Below, piece after piece: positions 1 to 7,509 of a stretch of 64,000 nucleotides of DNA. The notes under the pieces are model-generated. The model ran no database searches. It saw only the letters and a list, made by a program, of their open reading frames with translations, and was not told where the DNA came from. The stretch spans positions 34,267-98,266 of the forward strand of contig NZ_PJIL01000018.1 in NCBI RefSeq assembly GCF_002929335.1, written 5' to 3'. Position 1 is the stretch's first letter, and each line of letters starts with the position of its first letter. Both the position numbers and the translations under genes were made by a program. Source of the DNA: Arthrobacter sp. Y81. GTDB taxonomy: Bacteria > Actinomycetota > Actinomycetes > Actinomycetales > Micrococcaceae.

Positions 1-1
1 C

Positions 2-184
2 GAACTCCTGGCCCATGCCGCCTGGGCAGCCGCCGTAACGGTGTCCCGGCCAGGGGCCAACCCGCCCACCAGGGCCGAGCTCAACCACTTCGAGCTCGAG
101 AGCCTGGAACGCGACGGCTTGGAACGCGATGCCGCGGAGCTCGCCGGAGCCGACCTGAGGAATGCCGACTCCACCAGCAACTGA
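2..184 (+). CDS. PfkB-family carbohydrate kinase, C-terminal fragment
   Basis: Only the last 60 codons are inside the window, ending at TGA 182-184; the gene runs off the left edge. The visible tail carries an Ala-rich helix followed by AVTVSRPGANPPTRAEL, which is the typical closing segment of PfkB/ribokinase-type sugar kinases such as fructokinases. The catalytic GAGD region would lie just upstream and cannot be seen, so the substrate is unknown. The next gene starts 10 bp downstream and may share its transcript. Family assignment is by this short motif only. Confidence 0.6.
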   Translation, partial: ELLAHAAWAAAVTVSRPGANPPTRAELNHFELESLERDGLERDAAELAGADLRNADSTSN

Positions 185-194
185 AAGGCAGCAG

Positions 195-704
195 ATGTCT
201 CCCCACGATTCCCCGTCCCTGCGGGTCAGCAGCGAGTCCTTCCACGACGGCCAAACGCTGCCGCCCGCCCAGCGCAGCGGCAAGATGCGCGCCGGCGGCA
301 AGGACGAATCACCGCAGCTGAGCTGGAGCGGCGCTCCGGAGGGCACCAAGGGCTACGCGGTCACCATGTTCGATCCCGATGCCCCGGGCCGCGGCGGATT
401 CTGGCACTGGGCCGTGCTGGACGTTCCAGCCGGCGTAACCTCGCTTCCCGCCGGAGCCGGGGCGGAGGGCGGTCGGCTGCTCCCAGCCGGTGCACTGCAG
501 CTGAAGAACGACGGCGGTTTCCATGGCTACCTGGGGGCCGCGGCGCCGCCGGGCCACGGGCCGCACCGCTACGTCGTCACGGTGTACGCCCTGGACGTGG
601 AGCACCTCGGGCTGGACGCCGGGTTCAGCCCGGCCAAGCTCGAGCCGAAGCTGGCGCCGCACATGCTGGGCCGCGGGACGATCACGGGCATCTTCGAACG
701 CTGA
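195..704 (+). CDS. YbhB/YbcL-type PEBP (Raf kinase inhibitor-like) protein
   Basis: A 169-residue protein of the phosphatidylethanolamine-binding protein family. The family signatures are visible: DPDAPG near residue 60, WHWAV shortly after, and a GYLGAAAPPGHGPHRY block (compare the usual G-Y-x-G-P-x-P-P-x-G-x-H-R-Y) that lines the anion-binding pocket. Bacterial members such as E. coli YbhB have no settled function; a small-ligand or protease-inhibitor role has been suggested for relatives. I chose ATG 195 because an AAAGGCAG ribosome-binding stretch precedes it. The in-frame ATG at 162 would overlap the upstream kinase. No signal peptide is evident, so it is probably cytoplasmic. Confidence 0.85.
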   Translation: MSPHDSPSLRVSSESFHDGQTLPPAQRSGKMRAGGKDESPQLSWSGAPEGTKGYAVTMFDPDAPGRGGFWHWAVLDVPAGVTSLPAGAGAEGGRLLPAGALQLKNDGGFHGYLGAAAPPGHGPHRYVVTVYALDVEHLGLDAGFSPAKLEPKLAPHMLGRGTITGIFER

Positions 705-777
705 GCCCGAATTCGCGCGTCTGGGCCGGACTTGGATCCAGGGCGGACCCGCCGCCGGCCCCACGTAGACTGGCACT

Positions 778-1596
778 ATGCGGCTGGTAGCAAGTGACAT
801 TGACGGAACGATCCTCGGGCATGATGGCAAGATTAGCGACCGTACCATCCGCGCCTTCCACGCCTGCCGTGATGCCGGCGTCGAACTGGTATTCGTGACC
901 GGACGGCCGCCCCGCTGGCTGCACCCCCTGGAGGACCAGCTGGGGCACGCCGGAACGGTGATCTGCTCCAACGGCGCCGTGGTGTGGGACCTTGAGGACG
1001 GCCGCCTGGTCTCGGCCCGCACCCTTGCCTTGGACGCGGTCTTCGAAACGCGCCGCATCATCAAGCAGCTGCGGCCCTCCGCGCTGTTCGCCGCGGAAAC
1101 GCTCACCGGATTCCACCTCGAACCGGGTTTCATCGAAAATGACTCCAGCGAACTGCTGTCCGAGTTCACCCCTGCTCCGCTGGCCAGCACGCTTACAGCG
1201 GCCGACGCCGTGGTCAAGTTCCTGGCAATTGTCCGTGAAGGCACCGCCGACGAATTCCTCGCCGAGGTCTCACCTGCTGTCGCCCACCTCGCGTCGGCCA
1301 CCCACTCGGCGCCCACCGTGGCAATGCTGGAGCTGGCAGTGCCGGGCATCAACAAGGCCGTGACGCTGGCCGAATATGCCGCCAGCCTGGGGATTGCCGC
1401 CGCTGACGTGGTGGCATTCGGGGACATGCCCAACGATATCGAGATGCTGCGCTGGGCAGGCGACGGCTACGCGATGGCCAGCGGCCACCCGGAGGCCATC
1501 CGCGCCGCGGGGCAGCAGGCACCTCATTTCGACGACGACGGCGTGGCCCAGATCCTCGAAGCCAAACTCGCCGAACTTGGTGTCAGGCCCCTCTAG
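778..1596 (+). CDS. HAD-superfamily hydrolase, Cof/IIB type phosphatase
   Basis: A 272-residue HAD-IIB phosphatase. Motif I is DIDGTI at residues 8-13 (nucleophile Asp and acid/base Asp), motif II is the Thr of FVTGRP, and motif IV is GDMPNDIEML near residue 215 for Mg2+ binding. The long middle section is the C2-type cap that usually sets specificity for sugar phosphates, phosphorylated cofactors or flavins. The substrate cannot be predicted. The start ATG 778 is the only one that keeps the DxD motif at the very N-terminus. A paralogue with the same architecture lies at 32843-33703. The GDPD gene follows after 14 bp, so the two are probably co-transcribed. Confidence 0.88.
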   Translation: MRLVASDIDGTILGHDGKISDRTIRAFHACRDAGVELVFVTGRPPRWLHPLEDQLGHAGTVICSNGAVVWDLEDGRLVSARTLALDAVFETRRIIKQLRPSALFAAETLTGFHLEPGFIENDSSELLSEFTPAPLASTLTAADAVVKFLAIVREGTADEFLAEVSPAVAHLASATHSAPTVAMLELAVPGINKAVTLAEYAASLGIAAADVVAFGDMPNDIEMLRWAGDGYAMASGHPEAIRAAGQQAPHFDDDGVAQILEAKLAELGVRPL

Positions 1597-1610
1597 GCGG
1601 GCGTCAGGCA

Positions 1611-2393
1611 GTGGCTGAGTCCCAACCCTTCTTTGCGGCCGGAAGCCCCTCGGCACGGATTGCCATGGCACACCGAGGATACTCGCCGGACGGACTGGAA
1701 AACTCGATGGCAGCGTTCCGCTCCGCCGTCGAACTTGGCTACCGTTATCTGGAAACGGATGTCCACACCACCGCCGACGGCGTGCTGCTGGTGTTCCATG
1801 ACCCCTGGCTGGACCGTGTCACGGACGGGGCGGGACGCATCTCCCGGCTCCCGGCCGGGACGATTGCCCAGGCAAGGATCGGGGGAGTGGAGCCCATCCC
1901 GCTCTTCAAGGAGCTGGTGTCAGCCTTCCCCGGCGTGCGGCTGAACCTCGACGTCAAGGACTGGAGCTCCGTTGCCAGCCTCGCCGCGGCCATTGAGCAG
2001 TACGGCGTCCACGACCAGGTGCTGATCGCCAGCTTCTCCGACCGCCGGCGGCGGGCCGTTATCAGGCTCCTGAGCCGGCCGGTCGCCGGGTCGGCGGGGA
2101 TTGTATCCAACGCGCTCTTCACGGTGCTGGGGCCGGTGCTCCCGGCCCGGGTCATACGGCAGGCACTGCGGGGCGTGCACGCGCTTCAGGTGCCGGTCAG
2201 ATACGGTGCAGTCCGGGTGGTGACTCCGGGCTTCGTCCGCCGGGCCCACCGGCACGGACTGCAGGTCCACGTATGGACCATCAACGATCCGGCGGAAATG
2301 CGCCGGCTCCTTGACCTTGGCGTGGACGGAATCGTCACGGACCGCGCGGATCTCCTCAAGCAGGTGCTCCAGGACCGGGGGCAGTGGGACTAG
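1611..2393 (+). CDS. glycerophosphodiester phosphodiesterase
   Basis: A 260-residue GDPD-family enzyme that would hydrolyse glycerophosphodiesters to sn-glycerol 3-phosphate and an alcohol. The TIM-barrel signatures are present: AHRGYSPDGLENS near residue 20 (catalytic His), LETDVHTTADG with the metal-binding Glu-x-Asp, and the second catalytic His in VFHDPWLDRVTDG. There is no signal peptide, which suggests a cytoplasmic enzyme of the UgpQ type. The start is GTG 1611; ATG codons further in would cut into the barrel. It ends tail-to-tail with the GGDEF-EAL gene, the two stop codons sharing the four bases CTAG at 2390-2393. Confidence 0.88.
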   Translation: MAESQPFFAAGSPSARIAMAHRGYSPDGLENSMAAFRSAVELGYRYLETDVHTTADGVLLVFHDPWLDRVTDGAGRISRLPAGTIAQARIGGVEPIPLFKELVSAFPGVRLNLDVKDWSSVASLAAAIEQYGVHDQVLIASFSDRRRRAVIRLLSRPVAGSAGIVSNALFTVLGPVLPARVIRQALRGVHALQVPVRYGAVRVVTPGFVRRAHRHGLQVHVWTINDPAEMRRLLDLGVDGIVTDRADLLKQVLQDRGQWD

Positions 2394-3943
2394 CGGGACT
2401 GGCCGCCGTGGTGTGATGCCCGCTGTGCATCCAACACCCGTGCGAACTCGTCCGCAGGGACCGGCCGCCCGAAGTAATACCCCTGGGCGCTGACGCAGCC
2501 GATGCCGGCCAAGTGCTGTGCCTGTTCCGCGGTCTCCACCCCTTCCCAGACGGCCTCCAGGCCGCAGGCCCGGATCAGCTGGAGGATCGCGGCAATCAGG
2601 GCCGGCTGGGCCGGGTCAGTGCCGAGGTCCTTCAGGAGGGAGCGGTCCACCTTGACCTTGTCCACGGGCAGCCTGCGCAGGTAGCTGATGGAGGAATAGC
2701 CCGTGCCGAAGTCATCGATTTCAAGCCCCACGCCGAGCTTGCGCAGGCTGTTCAGGGAGTACCGGTCCAGTTCGTTGCCGCTGACAATGGCGCCCTCCGT
2801 CAGTTCGAGCACAAGCAGTTCCGGGCTGAGTTCCGCCCCGATGATGGCATCACGGACCTCTTCGATGAACTCGAGGCGCTGAAGGTCCGTGGGCGAGATG
2901 TTGATGCGCATGGAGAAGTCGTCACCCGCGTAGGACGCTGCGCGCCAGTCCCGGAGCTGTCCGACGGCGGCGCGGAGCACCCAGCCGCCCAGCTCGGAAA
3001 TGAGTCCGGCGTCTTCCGCGAGCGGAATGAATTCATCCGGCATCACCATTCCACGGGACGGGTGGTTCCAGCGGACCAGGGCCTCCGCGCCCTCGATCCT
3101 GCCCGTGGCGAGCTCAACCACGGGCTGGTAGTAAAGCACCAGCTGGGATTCCGTAATTGCCGTTCGCAGGTCCTCAATCAGCTGGCTTCGCAACTGGCGC
3201 GCGTGCAGCATGGCCGGCGCGAAGACCTTGAGCCTGTTGCGGCCGTCAGCTTTGGACGCGTACATCGCCACGTCGGCTTCCATCAGCAGCTGTTCCGCGC
3301 TCTGGCCGGCCCCGCCGATGCACAGCCCCATGCTGGCACCGCAGTGGACGGCGTCGTTCTCGAGCTCCACCTGGTCCTCCAGGGCCGCGAGGATGCGGTT
3401 GCCCACACTCGCGGCCCGTGCCAGTGTGGTGGCCGGCATCAGCACGGCAAATTCATCGCCGCCCAGACGGGCCACGGTGTCCGTGTCGCGGACGGACTCT
3501 TTGATGCGCTCGCCGACTGCGGCCAGCACCTGGTCCCCGGCCGCGTGGCCGAGGGTGTCGTTAATGCCCTTGAAGGCGTCAAGGTCCAGCAGGAGGACGG
3601 CGGGGGGCAGGCCGCCCTGCTCAGTCTCCGTCAGGGCCTCGTTGAGGGCGCCGACGAGGGCCGCCCGGTTCGAGAGGCCCGTCAGGGAGTCGGTGAGCGC
3701 CATCTTCCGCATTTCCTGATGGGCTTCATTGAGGAGCCGGGTGCGCAGTTCTACCCGCTGTTCAAGCTCCTGGTACATGATCTGCAGATCCTCGGCGAGG
3801 AGGTTGGTGCCCATGATGACGGCATCCAGTTCGTCCCTGGCAGGGGATACTTCGATTCTGGAGTGGAGTTCGCCTGCGGCGAGGCGGACTATTCCGTCCA
3901 GCAGCTTGCCCAGGCGCGGATCGCCGTCAGTGAACATAGGCAT
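2390..3943 (-). CDS. bifunctional GGDEF-EAL c-di-GMP enzyme
   Basis: A 517-residue protein with an N-terminal HAMP-like/coiled-coil stretch (about residues 10-75), a GGDEF domain (about 80-240) and an EAL domain (about 255-505). The cyclase site reads GGDEF and is preceded by an intact RxxD inhibitory site (RDTD, five residues before GGDEF). The phosphodiesterase side keeps EALVRW, NISP, LELTE, DDFGTGYSS, KVD and EGVE. Both activities therefore look possible. No transmembrane segment is seen, so input probably comes from a partner protein. Its start overlaps the stop of the upstream STAS-like gene by 17 bp, implying translational coupling and a joint function. Confidence 0.93.
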   Translation of the reverse strand: MPMFTDGDPRLGKLLDGIVRLAAGELHSRIEVSPARDELDAVIMGTNLLAEDLQIMYQELEQRVELRTRLLNEAHQEMRKMALTDSLTGLSNRAALVGALNEALTETEQGGLPPAVLLLDLDAFKGINDTLGHAAGDQVLAAVGERIKESVRDTDTVARLGGDEFAVLMPATTLARAASVGNRILAALEDQVELENDAVHCGASMGLCIGGAGQSAEQLLMEADVAMYASKADGRNRLKVFAPAMLHARQLRSQLIEDLRTAITESQLVLYYQPVVELATGRIEGAEALVRWNHPSRGMVMPDEFIPLAEDAGLISELGGWVLRAAVGQLRDWRAASYAGDDFSMRINISPTDLQRLEFIEEVRDAIIGAELSPELLVLELTEGAIVSGNELDRYSLNSLRKLGVGLEIDDFGTGYSSISYLRRLPVDKVKVDRSLLKDLGTDPAQPALIAAILQLIRACGLEAVWEGVETAEQAQHLAGIGCVSAQGYYFGRPVPADEFARVLDAQRASHHGGQSR

Positions 3944-4286
3944 GTTCCTTCAACCAATAGATCGCCTCGGCTTCGGACGTGAAATAGCCGGCAGGCCGCG
4001 ACGTGAAGCCGCCGCCGAGGATGAAATGGGCCAGGATCCGGTCCACCGGTGTCTGGCCGAGCAAGGCCCAGGCCGCCACGGTGGTCAGGCTGCCGAAAAC
4101 AGCCCTGGCCGCCCTGCTGACGGACGCCACATCCGTCACGTCCATCAGTACAGCCACCCGGGAACCGGCCGACGGGACCTGGAGTTTCGCGGCCAGCAAG
4201 CGGGCTGACGGCTCATCCAGGTGTTCGTCCCGGGGGAGCACGATCTTGATGATGTGATCGTGCATCAATCCAAGCGGCTGAGACAT
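3927..4286 (-). CDS. STAS/SpoIIAA-like protein (DUF7793-type), paralogue 1
   Basis: A 119-residue protein starting MSQPLGL. It resembles small SpoIIAA-like/STAS proteins: a strand with AVLMDVTD, then ARAVFG, ALLGQTPVDRILAHF and a C-terminal FTSEAEAIYWL, the usual end of such domains. A close paralogue lies at 7510-7881, with the blocks ARAVFG, ALLG-x-[TS]-PVDR-[IV]-LA-x-F and FTSE-x-x-AI-x-WL conserved. It is coupled by a 17-bp overlap to the GGDEF-EAL gene, so I infer a regulatory partner role. Start ATG 4286 follows GGGGGAAG; an upstream ATG at 4334 has no such site. A TTGACA hexamer at 4371-4376 on this strand could be a -35, but no good -10 accompanies it. Confidence 0.65.
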   Translation of the reverse strand: MSQPLGLMHDHIIKIVLPRDEHLDEPSARLLAAKLQVPSAGSRVAVLMDVTDVASVSRAARAVFGSLTTVAAWALLGQTPVDRILAHFILGGGFTSRPAGYFTSEAEAIYWLKEHAYVH

Positions 4287-4393
4287 TCTTCCCCCGACTA
4301 TGTGAGAGGAGGCTTTTGGCCTCTCTGGCACCACCAGGACTTCGATGATGCCGTGTGACTAAAAATACACTGTCAACCCGCGTCCGGAGTCCC

Positions 4394-5422
4394 CTAGCCG
4401 ACGCCGGCCGCAAATGCCCGAACCTGGGCGCTCCGTTCCGAGGCCGCCGCATCGTCAAAGAGCGCCGCCGCGTCCTCCAGCCGCTGCAAGCCCTCGCCGT
4501 TTTCGCCGTTGGCAAGGAGGGCCTTTCCCAGGAGGAAGGAGGCCTCGCCGGCCGTTTGGGTGGCCAAAATACCGGATTCGGTGCAGAGCGGCCTCAGCAT
4601 GTTGATTGCCGTGGCCATGTCGCCGGTAAGGAAGTGCCAGTGCGCCCGGGCGAAGGACATTTCCAGTAGGTCCCGGTCGCTGCCGCCCACCACCTCGGTG
4701 GCCAGTTCGGCCCGCTCGATGCACCGGAGCGTGGCTGGTTCGGTGAGCTCCGCCTCCAGCCGCATCACGGCTGAGGCGCGGTTGAACCTCGCCCAGAGGT
4801 CCACGTCCTTCGACGGCGAGAGGCTCTCGGCAGCCATATCGTGGTAGCGGCCGCCGTCCGCGAGCCTGCCGCTGAGGAACGCGACGTTGCCGATCACCCA
4901 GTAGGCTTTGCCGGCGGTGTCCTCGTCCACGAGGTCCGTCAGCAGGCCCTCAAGCAATAGGCACTGGTCCCACGCTTCATCGAGCCTGCGGCTTTCGGCG
5001 AGGGCGGCGATGAGGGCCCTTTGCGCTTCCACGTGGAGGTAGACGTATTCGGCGTTGCCGGCCACGAGGTTCGCGGCGGTGGCCGCGGCCGAGACAGCAT
5101 CCGGGAGCCTCCCGAGGCCCTGCTGCGCGACCGCCAGCAGCGTGTAGGCGCGGGCGGCCAACAGGGGATGGTCCGAGGAAAGGGGAGACTCGGCAAGGGA
5201 CTTGGCGACTTCCAGGCACTCGGGGATCGATCCCTCGTCGCGGAGGCATTCGGCTTTGAGGTAGATCATATTCCACCAGCCGGAATGGTCTCCGGTTTCG
5301 AGGGCCAGCGCCGCTGCTGCGGCGGCCTGGGCTTTTGCGCCGGCGTAATCGCGATTTCTTGCGCTTTCGCGTGCCTGCAGCTCGGCCACTACGTAGGGAG
5401 TCAATTTCCGGGGAGTCGGCAT
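4394..5422 (-). CDS. TPR-type helical-repeat protein, possible peptide receptor
   Basis: A 342-residue, almost wholly helical protein with repeated Ala-rich helix pairs (for example AARAYTLLAVAQQGLGRLPD and GEASFLLGKALLANGENGEG) that look like tetratricopeptide repeats. There is no helix-turn-helix at the N-terminus, no transmembrane segment and no catalytic motif that I recognise. I place the start at ATG 5422 (MPTPRKL) because the longer frame to 5590 would run through the AT-rich divergent promoter region. The neighbouring gene on the other strand encodes a small secreted peptide. TPR protein plus secreted pro-peptide is the layout of Rap-Phr and related RRNPP systems of Firmicutes. That parallel is inference; no target is known. 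Confidence 0.6.
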   Translation of the reverse strand: MPTPRKLTPYVVAELQARESARNRDYAGAKAQAAAAAALALETGDHSGWWNMIYLKAECLRDEGSIPECLEVAKSLAESPLSSDHPLLAARAYTLLAVAQQGLGRLPDAVSAAATAANLVAGNAEYVYLHVEAQRALIAALAESRRLDEAWDQCLLLEGLLTDLVDEDTAGKAYWVIGNVAFLSGRLADGGRYHDMAAESLSPSKDVDLWARFNRASAVMRLEAELTEPATLRCIERAELATEVVGGSDRDLLEMSFARAHWHFLTGDMATAINMLRPLCTESGILATQTAGEASFLLGKALLANGENGEGLQRLEDAAALFDDAAASERSAQVRAFAAGVG

Positions 5423-5568
5423 TTTCCAATTATCCACCCGGGTGGCCTCTCGGGCAGCCCGGAAGCCTACTATTCTCTTCGTATTACTTCGCTTTAATGT
5501 TGATGATTTGACCGTATAATGACGCACGTAATGCAAGTTCACGCTCAATTGTTTGAAAGGACCAACGG
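5423..5568. promoter_or_regulatory. AT-rich divergent promoter region between TPR and peptide genes
   Basis: By my count only 39 of the 100 bases 5461-5560 are G or C, in a genome that is otherwise strongly GC-rich. A perfect TATAAT hexamer sits at 5515-5520, reading toward the peptide gene and 48 bp before its ATG. The matching -35 is weak (CTTTAA or TTTAAT at about 5492-5498). AT-rich islands of this kind are what the nucleoid protein Lsr2, encoded later in the window, is known to bind. Confidence 0.5.
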
Positions 5569-5724
5569 ATGAAGAAGATTGCCGCAACATTCTTGCTCAC
5601 CGGCGTTCTGGCTGTTGCAGGATTCGCCGCACCCGCCAACGCCGCTCCGAAGTCGGACACAACTGTCAGCACCTCCAGCAAGACTGTGACTACCCAGTCC
5701 TCCATCGGTTGGTGGCCTAACTAG
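5569..5724 (+). CDS. small secreted peptide precursor with GWWPN C-terminus
   Basis: A 51-residue ORF starting MKKIAATFLL. Residues 1-26 form a textbook signal peptide: two lysines, a hydrophobic core, and an Ala-x-Ala cleavage site (PANA-A). The predicted mature part is about 25 residues, rich in Ser/Thr/Val (TTVSTSSKTVTTQSS), and ends IGWWPN. ATG 5569 has a good GAAAGGA ribosome-binding site eight bases upstream and a TATAAT box further up, and a strong terminator follows. I know no family for it. Short exported pro-peptides whose C-terminal residues are the signal (Phr, and the Trp-Trp XIP peptides of streptococci) sit beside TPR receptors, as here. A structural or antimicrobial peptide is the alternative. 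Confidence 0.7.
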   Translation: MKKIAATFLLTGVLAVAGFAAPANAAPKSDTTVSTSSKTVTTQSSIGWWPN

Positions 5725-5737
5725 TTCGGCGAGCACG

Positions 5738-5774
5738 CTGCCCCTGGATTTCATATCCGGGGGCAGTTCCTTTT
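5738..5774 (+). terminator. intrinsic terminator after the secreted peptide gene
   Basis: CTGCCCC at 5738-5744 pairs with GGGGCAG at 5760-5766. The stem continues inward through TGGAT/ATCCG (one wobble) to a TTCAT loop, giving about 12 paired bases, and TTCCTTTT follows. It lies 13 bp after the peptide stop codon and just before the end of the convergent kinase gene, so it may serve both. Confidence 0.8.
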
Positions 5775-7446
5775 AAGGGCCGGAAATAGGCAGCTGAACG
5801 GTGATCGTGGTGCCAGTGCCGAGTTCCGAACTGACCGCCAAATACCCCCGATGCGCCTTTACGATGTCGTAAGCAATGGCGAGTCCGAGTCCGCTGCCGG
5901 GGACGGCAGTGGACGTCGCGTTGGATGCCCGGAAAAAGCGTGTAAAGAGATGCGGGATTTCTTCGCTCGGGATTCCCACACCAGTGTCGCGTACGCGGAT
6001 ATTTACGCCGGGTTCTCCATCAGTCATTGGCTCAATGCGGCAGCTGACAAGAATCCGGCCCCCGCTCGGGGTGAATTTGATGGCATTTGAAACCAGGTTC
6101 GTAAAAACCTGCTCCAGTTGAACTTCATCGGCGATGATCGCGGGGTCGCCGTCGTCGAGTTCCAGCGAGATGGAGACGTCCCCCAGCTCCGCCAGCGGAC
6201 GCAGTGCCACCGTCACGATCTGGAGGGTGTGCCCCAGCTGGACAGGCGCCAGATGAAGGTTGGCGCCCTCGTAATCCTGCCGGGAAACAGTGAGCATGTC
6301 CTCGATCAGCCGGCGGAGCCGCTCGGAGTTCCGGACGATGATGTCCAGCATCCGGTCCACTTCAGGGGGCACCGGCCCACCCACGCCGTCCTGGATCATG
6401 TCCAGGTAGGCGGAGATGGAGGTCAGCGGCGTCCGCAGTTCATGGTTGACGGTGGCCAGGAAATCGGTCTTCGCCTGGTCAAGCTGGCGCAACTGCTTGA
6501 CCACCTGCTGCTGGGCGCTCATCAGGTGGCTCTGGATGAGCCCGTAGGCAACGTTGCCGGCGACGTGCTGTATCAGGGAGATCTCGGTGCGCGTCCAAAC
6601 GCGGGGTTCGTCGAGCTGCGCAATCCAGATGGCGCCGAGCGACGATTTTCCTTCGCCCACGGGAACGAACGCGGAGGCCCACGGGCGCATGTGTTCGGTC
6701 CAGGCCGCCAGGCCCTGATCCTCGGGGGACCACTCATGGATGTGGTGGTCGTCCACAGCGAGCACCTCGGCCTCCGACCAGAGCCGGTCCGCAACGCGGT
6801 GGGCAGAGGATTCATGGATTCCCAGCCCGTCCACGATCGGGGCCAGGCCGGGACGGTGCCACTGCGCAGCTATCCGGGGCACACGGTCGTCGTCGAACGT
6901 CGTGAACAGAACACGGTCGGCGCCGAACGTCTCCCCGAATCCCTTCACCAGGAGGTCCGAAATCACGTGCGGATCTTGCGTCGCCCGCACGGCGGAGGAC
7001 ACTTTCCGGAGTTTCTCGCGCAGCCGTTCGGCGCTCTCCCGCGCCTCGGAGCGCAGCGCAGCACGGCTGATCAGGACATCCGCCCGGTGGACGAGCTCGG
7101 CTGGCGCGGCAGGCTTGGCAATGTAGTCCGCCATTCCCAGCGTCCGGACGCTTTCAGCCTCGGTTTCGTCGTCCAGGTCGATCAAAAGAAGCAGCGGGGC
7201 AGTCACGGGCAGGCCCGCAAAGGAATGATCCGCGACGACGATGCTGGGGTTGTGCCGTTCCAGCAGCCCGGCAAGACTTTCCTGGCTGGAGGCCTTGGCG
7301 ACCTCGAAGCCCGCGGCGGACAGGACGGCCGCCGTTGCGGACAAGCGCCCGCTGTCCGGGTCCGCCACGATTGCCGTGCGTGGTACGAGTGATTTCTCCG
7401 CCGCCAGTATTACCACACTGCCCCCTTCGGTCCCGGTTGAGTACAT
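5773..7446 (-). CDS. receiver-GAF-histidine kinase
   Basis: A 557-residue sensor kinase with an unusual order: an N-terminal receiver-like domain (about residues 20-130, phospho-acceptor candidate Asp in VVADHSFAG and the conserved Lys in YIAKPA), a GAF domain (about 150-300), HisKA with the H-box NHELRTPL near residue 340, and a HATPase with NLVSNAIKFTP, DTGVGIP and GSGLGLAIA. There is no transmembrane segment, so it probably senses a cytoplasmic signal or is driven by phosphorylation of its own receiver. No separate response regulator gene is adjacent. It is convergent with the peptide gene and divergent from the second STAS-like gene (63 bp apart). Confidence 0.9.
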   Translation of the reverse strand: MYSTGTEGGSVVILAAEKSLVPRTAIVADPDSGRLSATAAVLSAAGFEVAKASSQESLAGLLERHNPSIVVADHSFAGLPVTAPLLLLIDLDDETEAESVRTLGMADYIAKPAAPAELVHRADVLISRAALRSEARESAERLREKLRKVSSAVRATQDPHVISDLLVKGFGETFGADRVLFTTFDDDRVPRIAAQWHRPGLAPIVDGLGIHESSAHRVADRLWSEAEVLAVDDHHIHEWSPEDQGLAAWTEHMRPWASAFVPVGEGKSSLGAIWIAQLDEPRVWTRTEISLIQHVAGNVAYGLIQSHLMSAQQQVVKQLRQLDQAKTDFLATVNHELRTPLTSISAYLDMIQDGVGGPVPPEVDRMLDIIVRNSERLRRLIEDMLTVSRQDYEGANLHLAPVQLGHTLQIVTVALRPLAELGDVSISLELDDGDPAIIADEVQLEQVFTNLVSNAIKFTPSGGRILVSCRIEPMTDGEPGVNIRVRDTGVGIPSEEIPHLFTRFFRASNATSTAVPGSGLGLAIAYDIVKAHRGYLAVSSELGTGTTITVQLPISGP

Positions 7447-7509
7447 TGTAGGGTGACATCAGCCGCACGCATCCCATGCGGGCGAACCCTGGCGGGAGGA
7501 AGGGTGAAT

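Noticed and set aside
2513..3982. 489-codon plus-strand frame opposite the GGDEF-EAL gene
   Set aside because: Its translation has no domain and is low in hydrophobic cores; the minus strand encodes a complete GGDEF-EAL protein. Long antisense frames are expected in GC-rich genes.
4303..4326. GAGAGG / CCTCTC hairpin in the leader of STAS-like gene 1
   Set aside because: The stem is short and bulged with no U-tract or conserved aptamer pattern; too weak to call.
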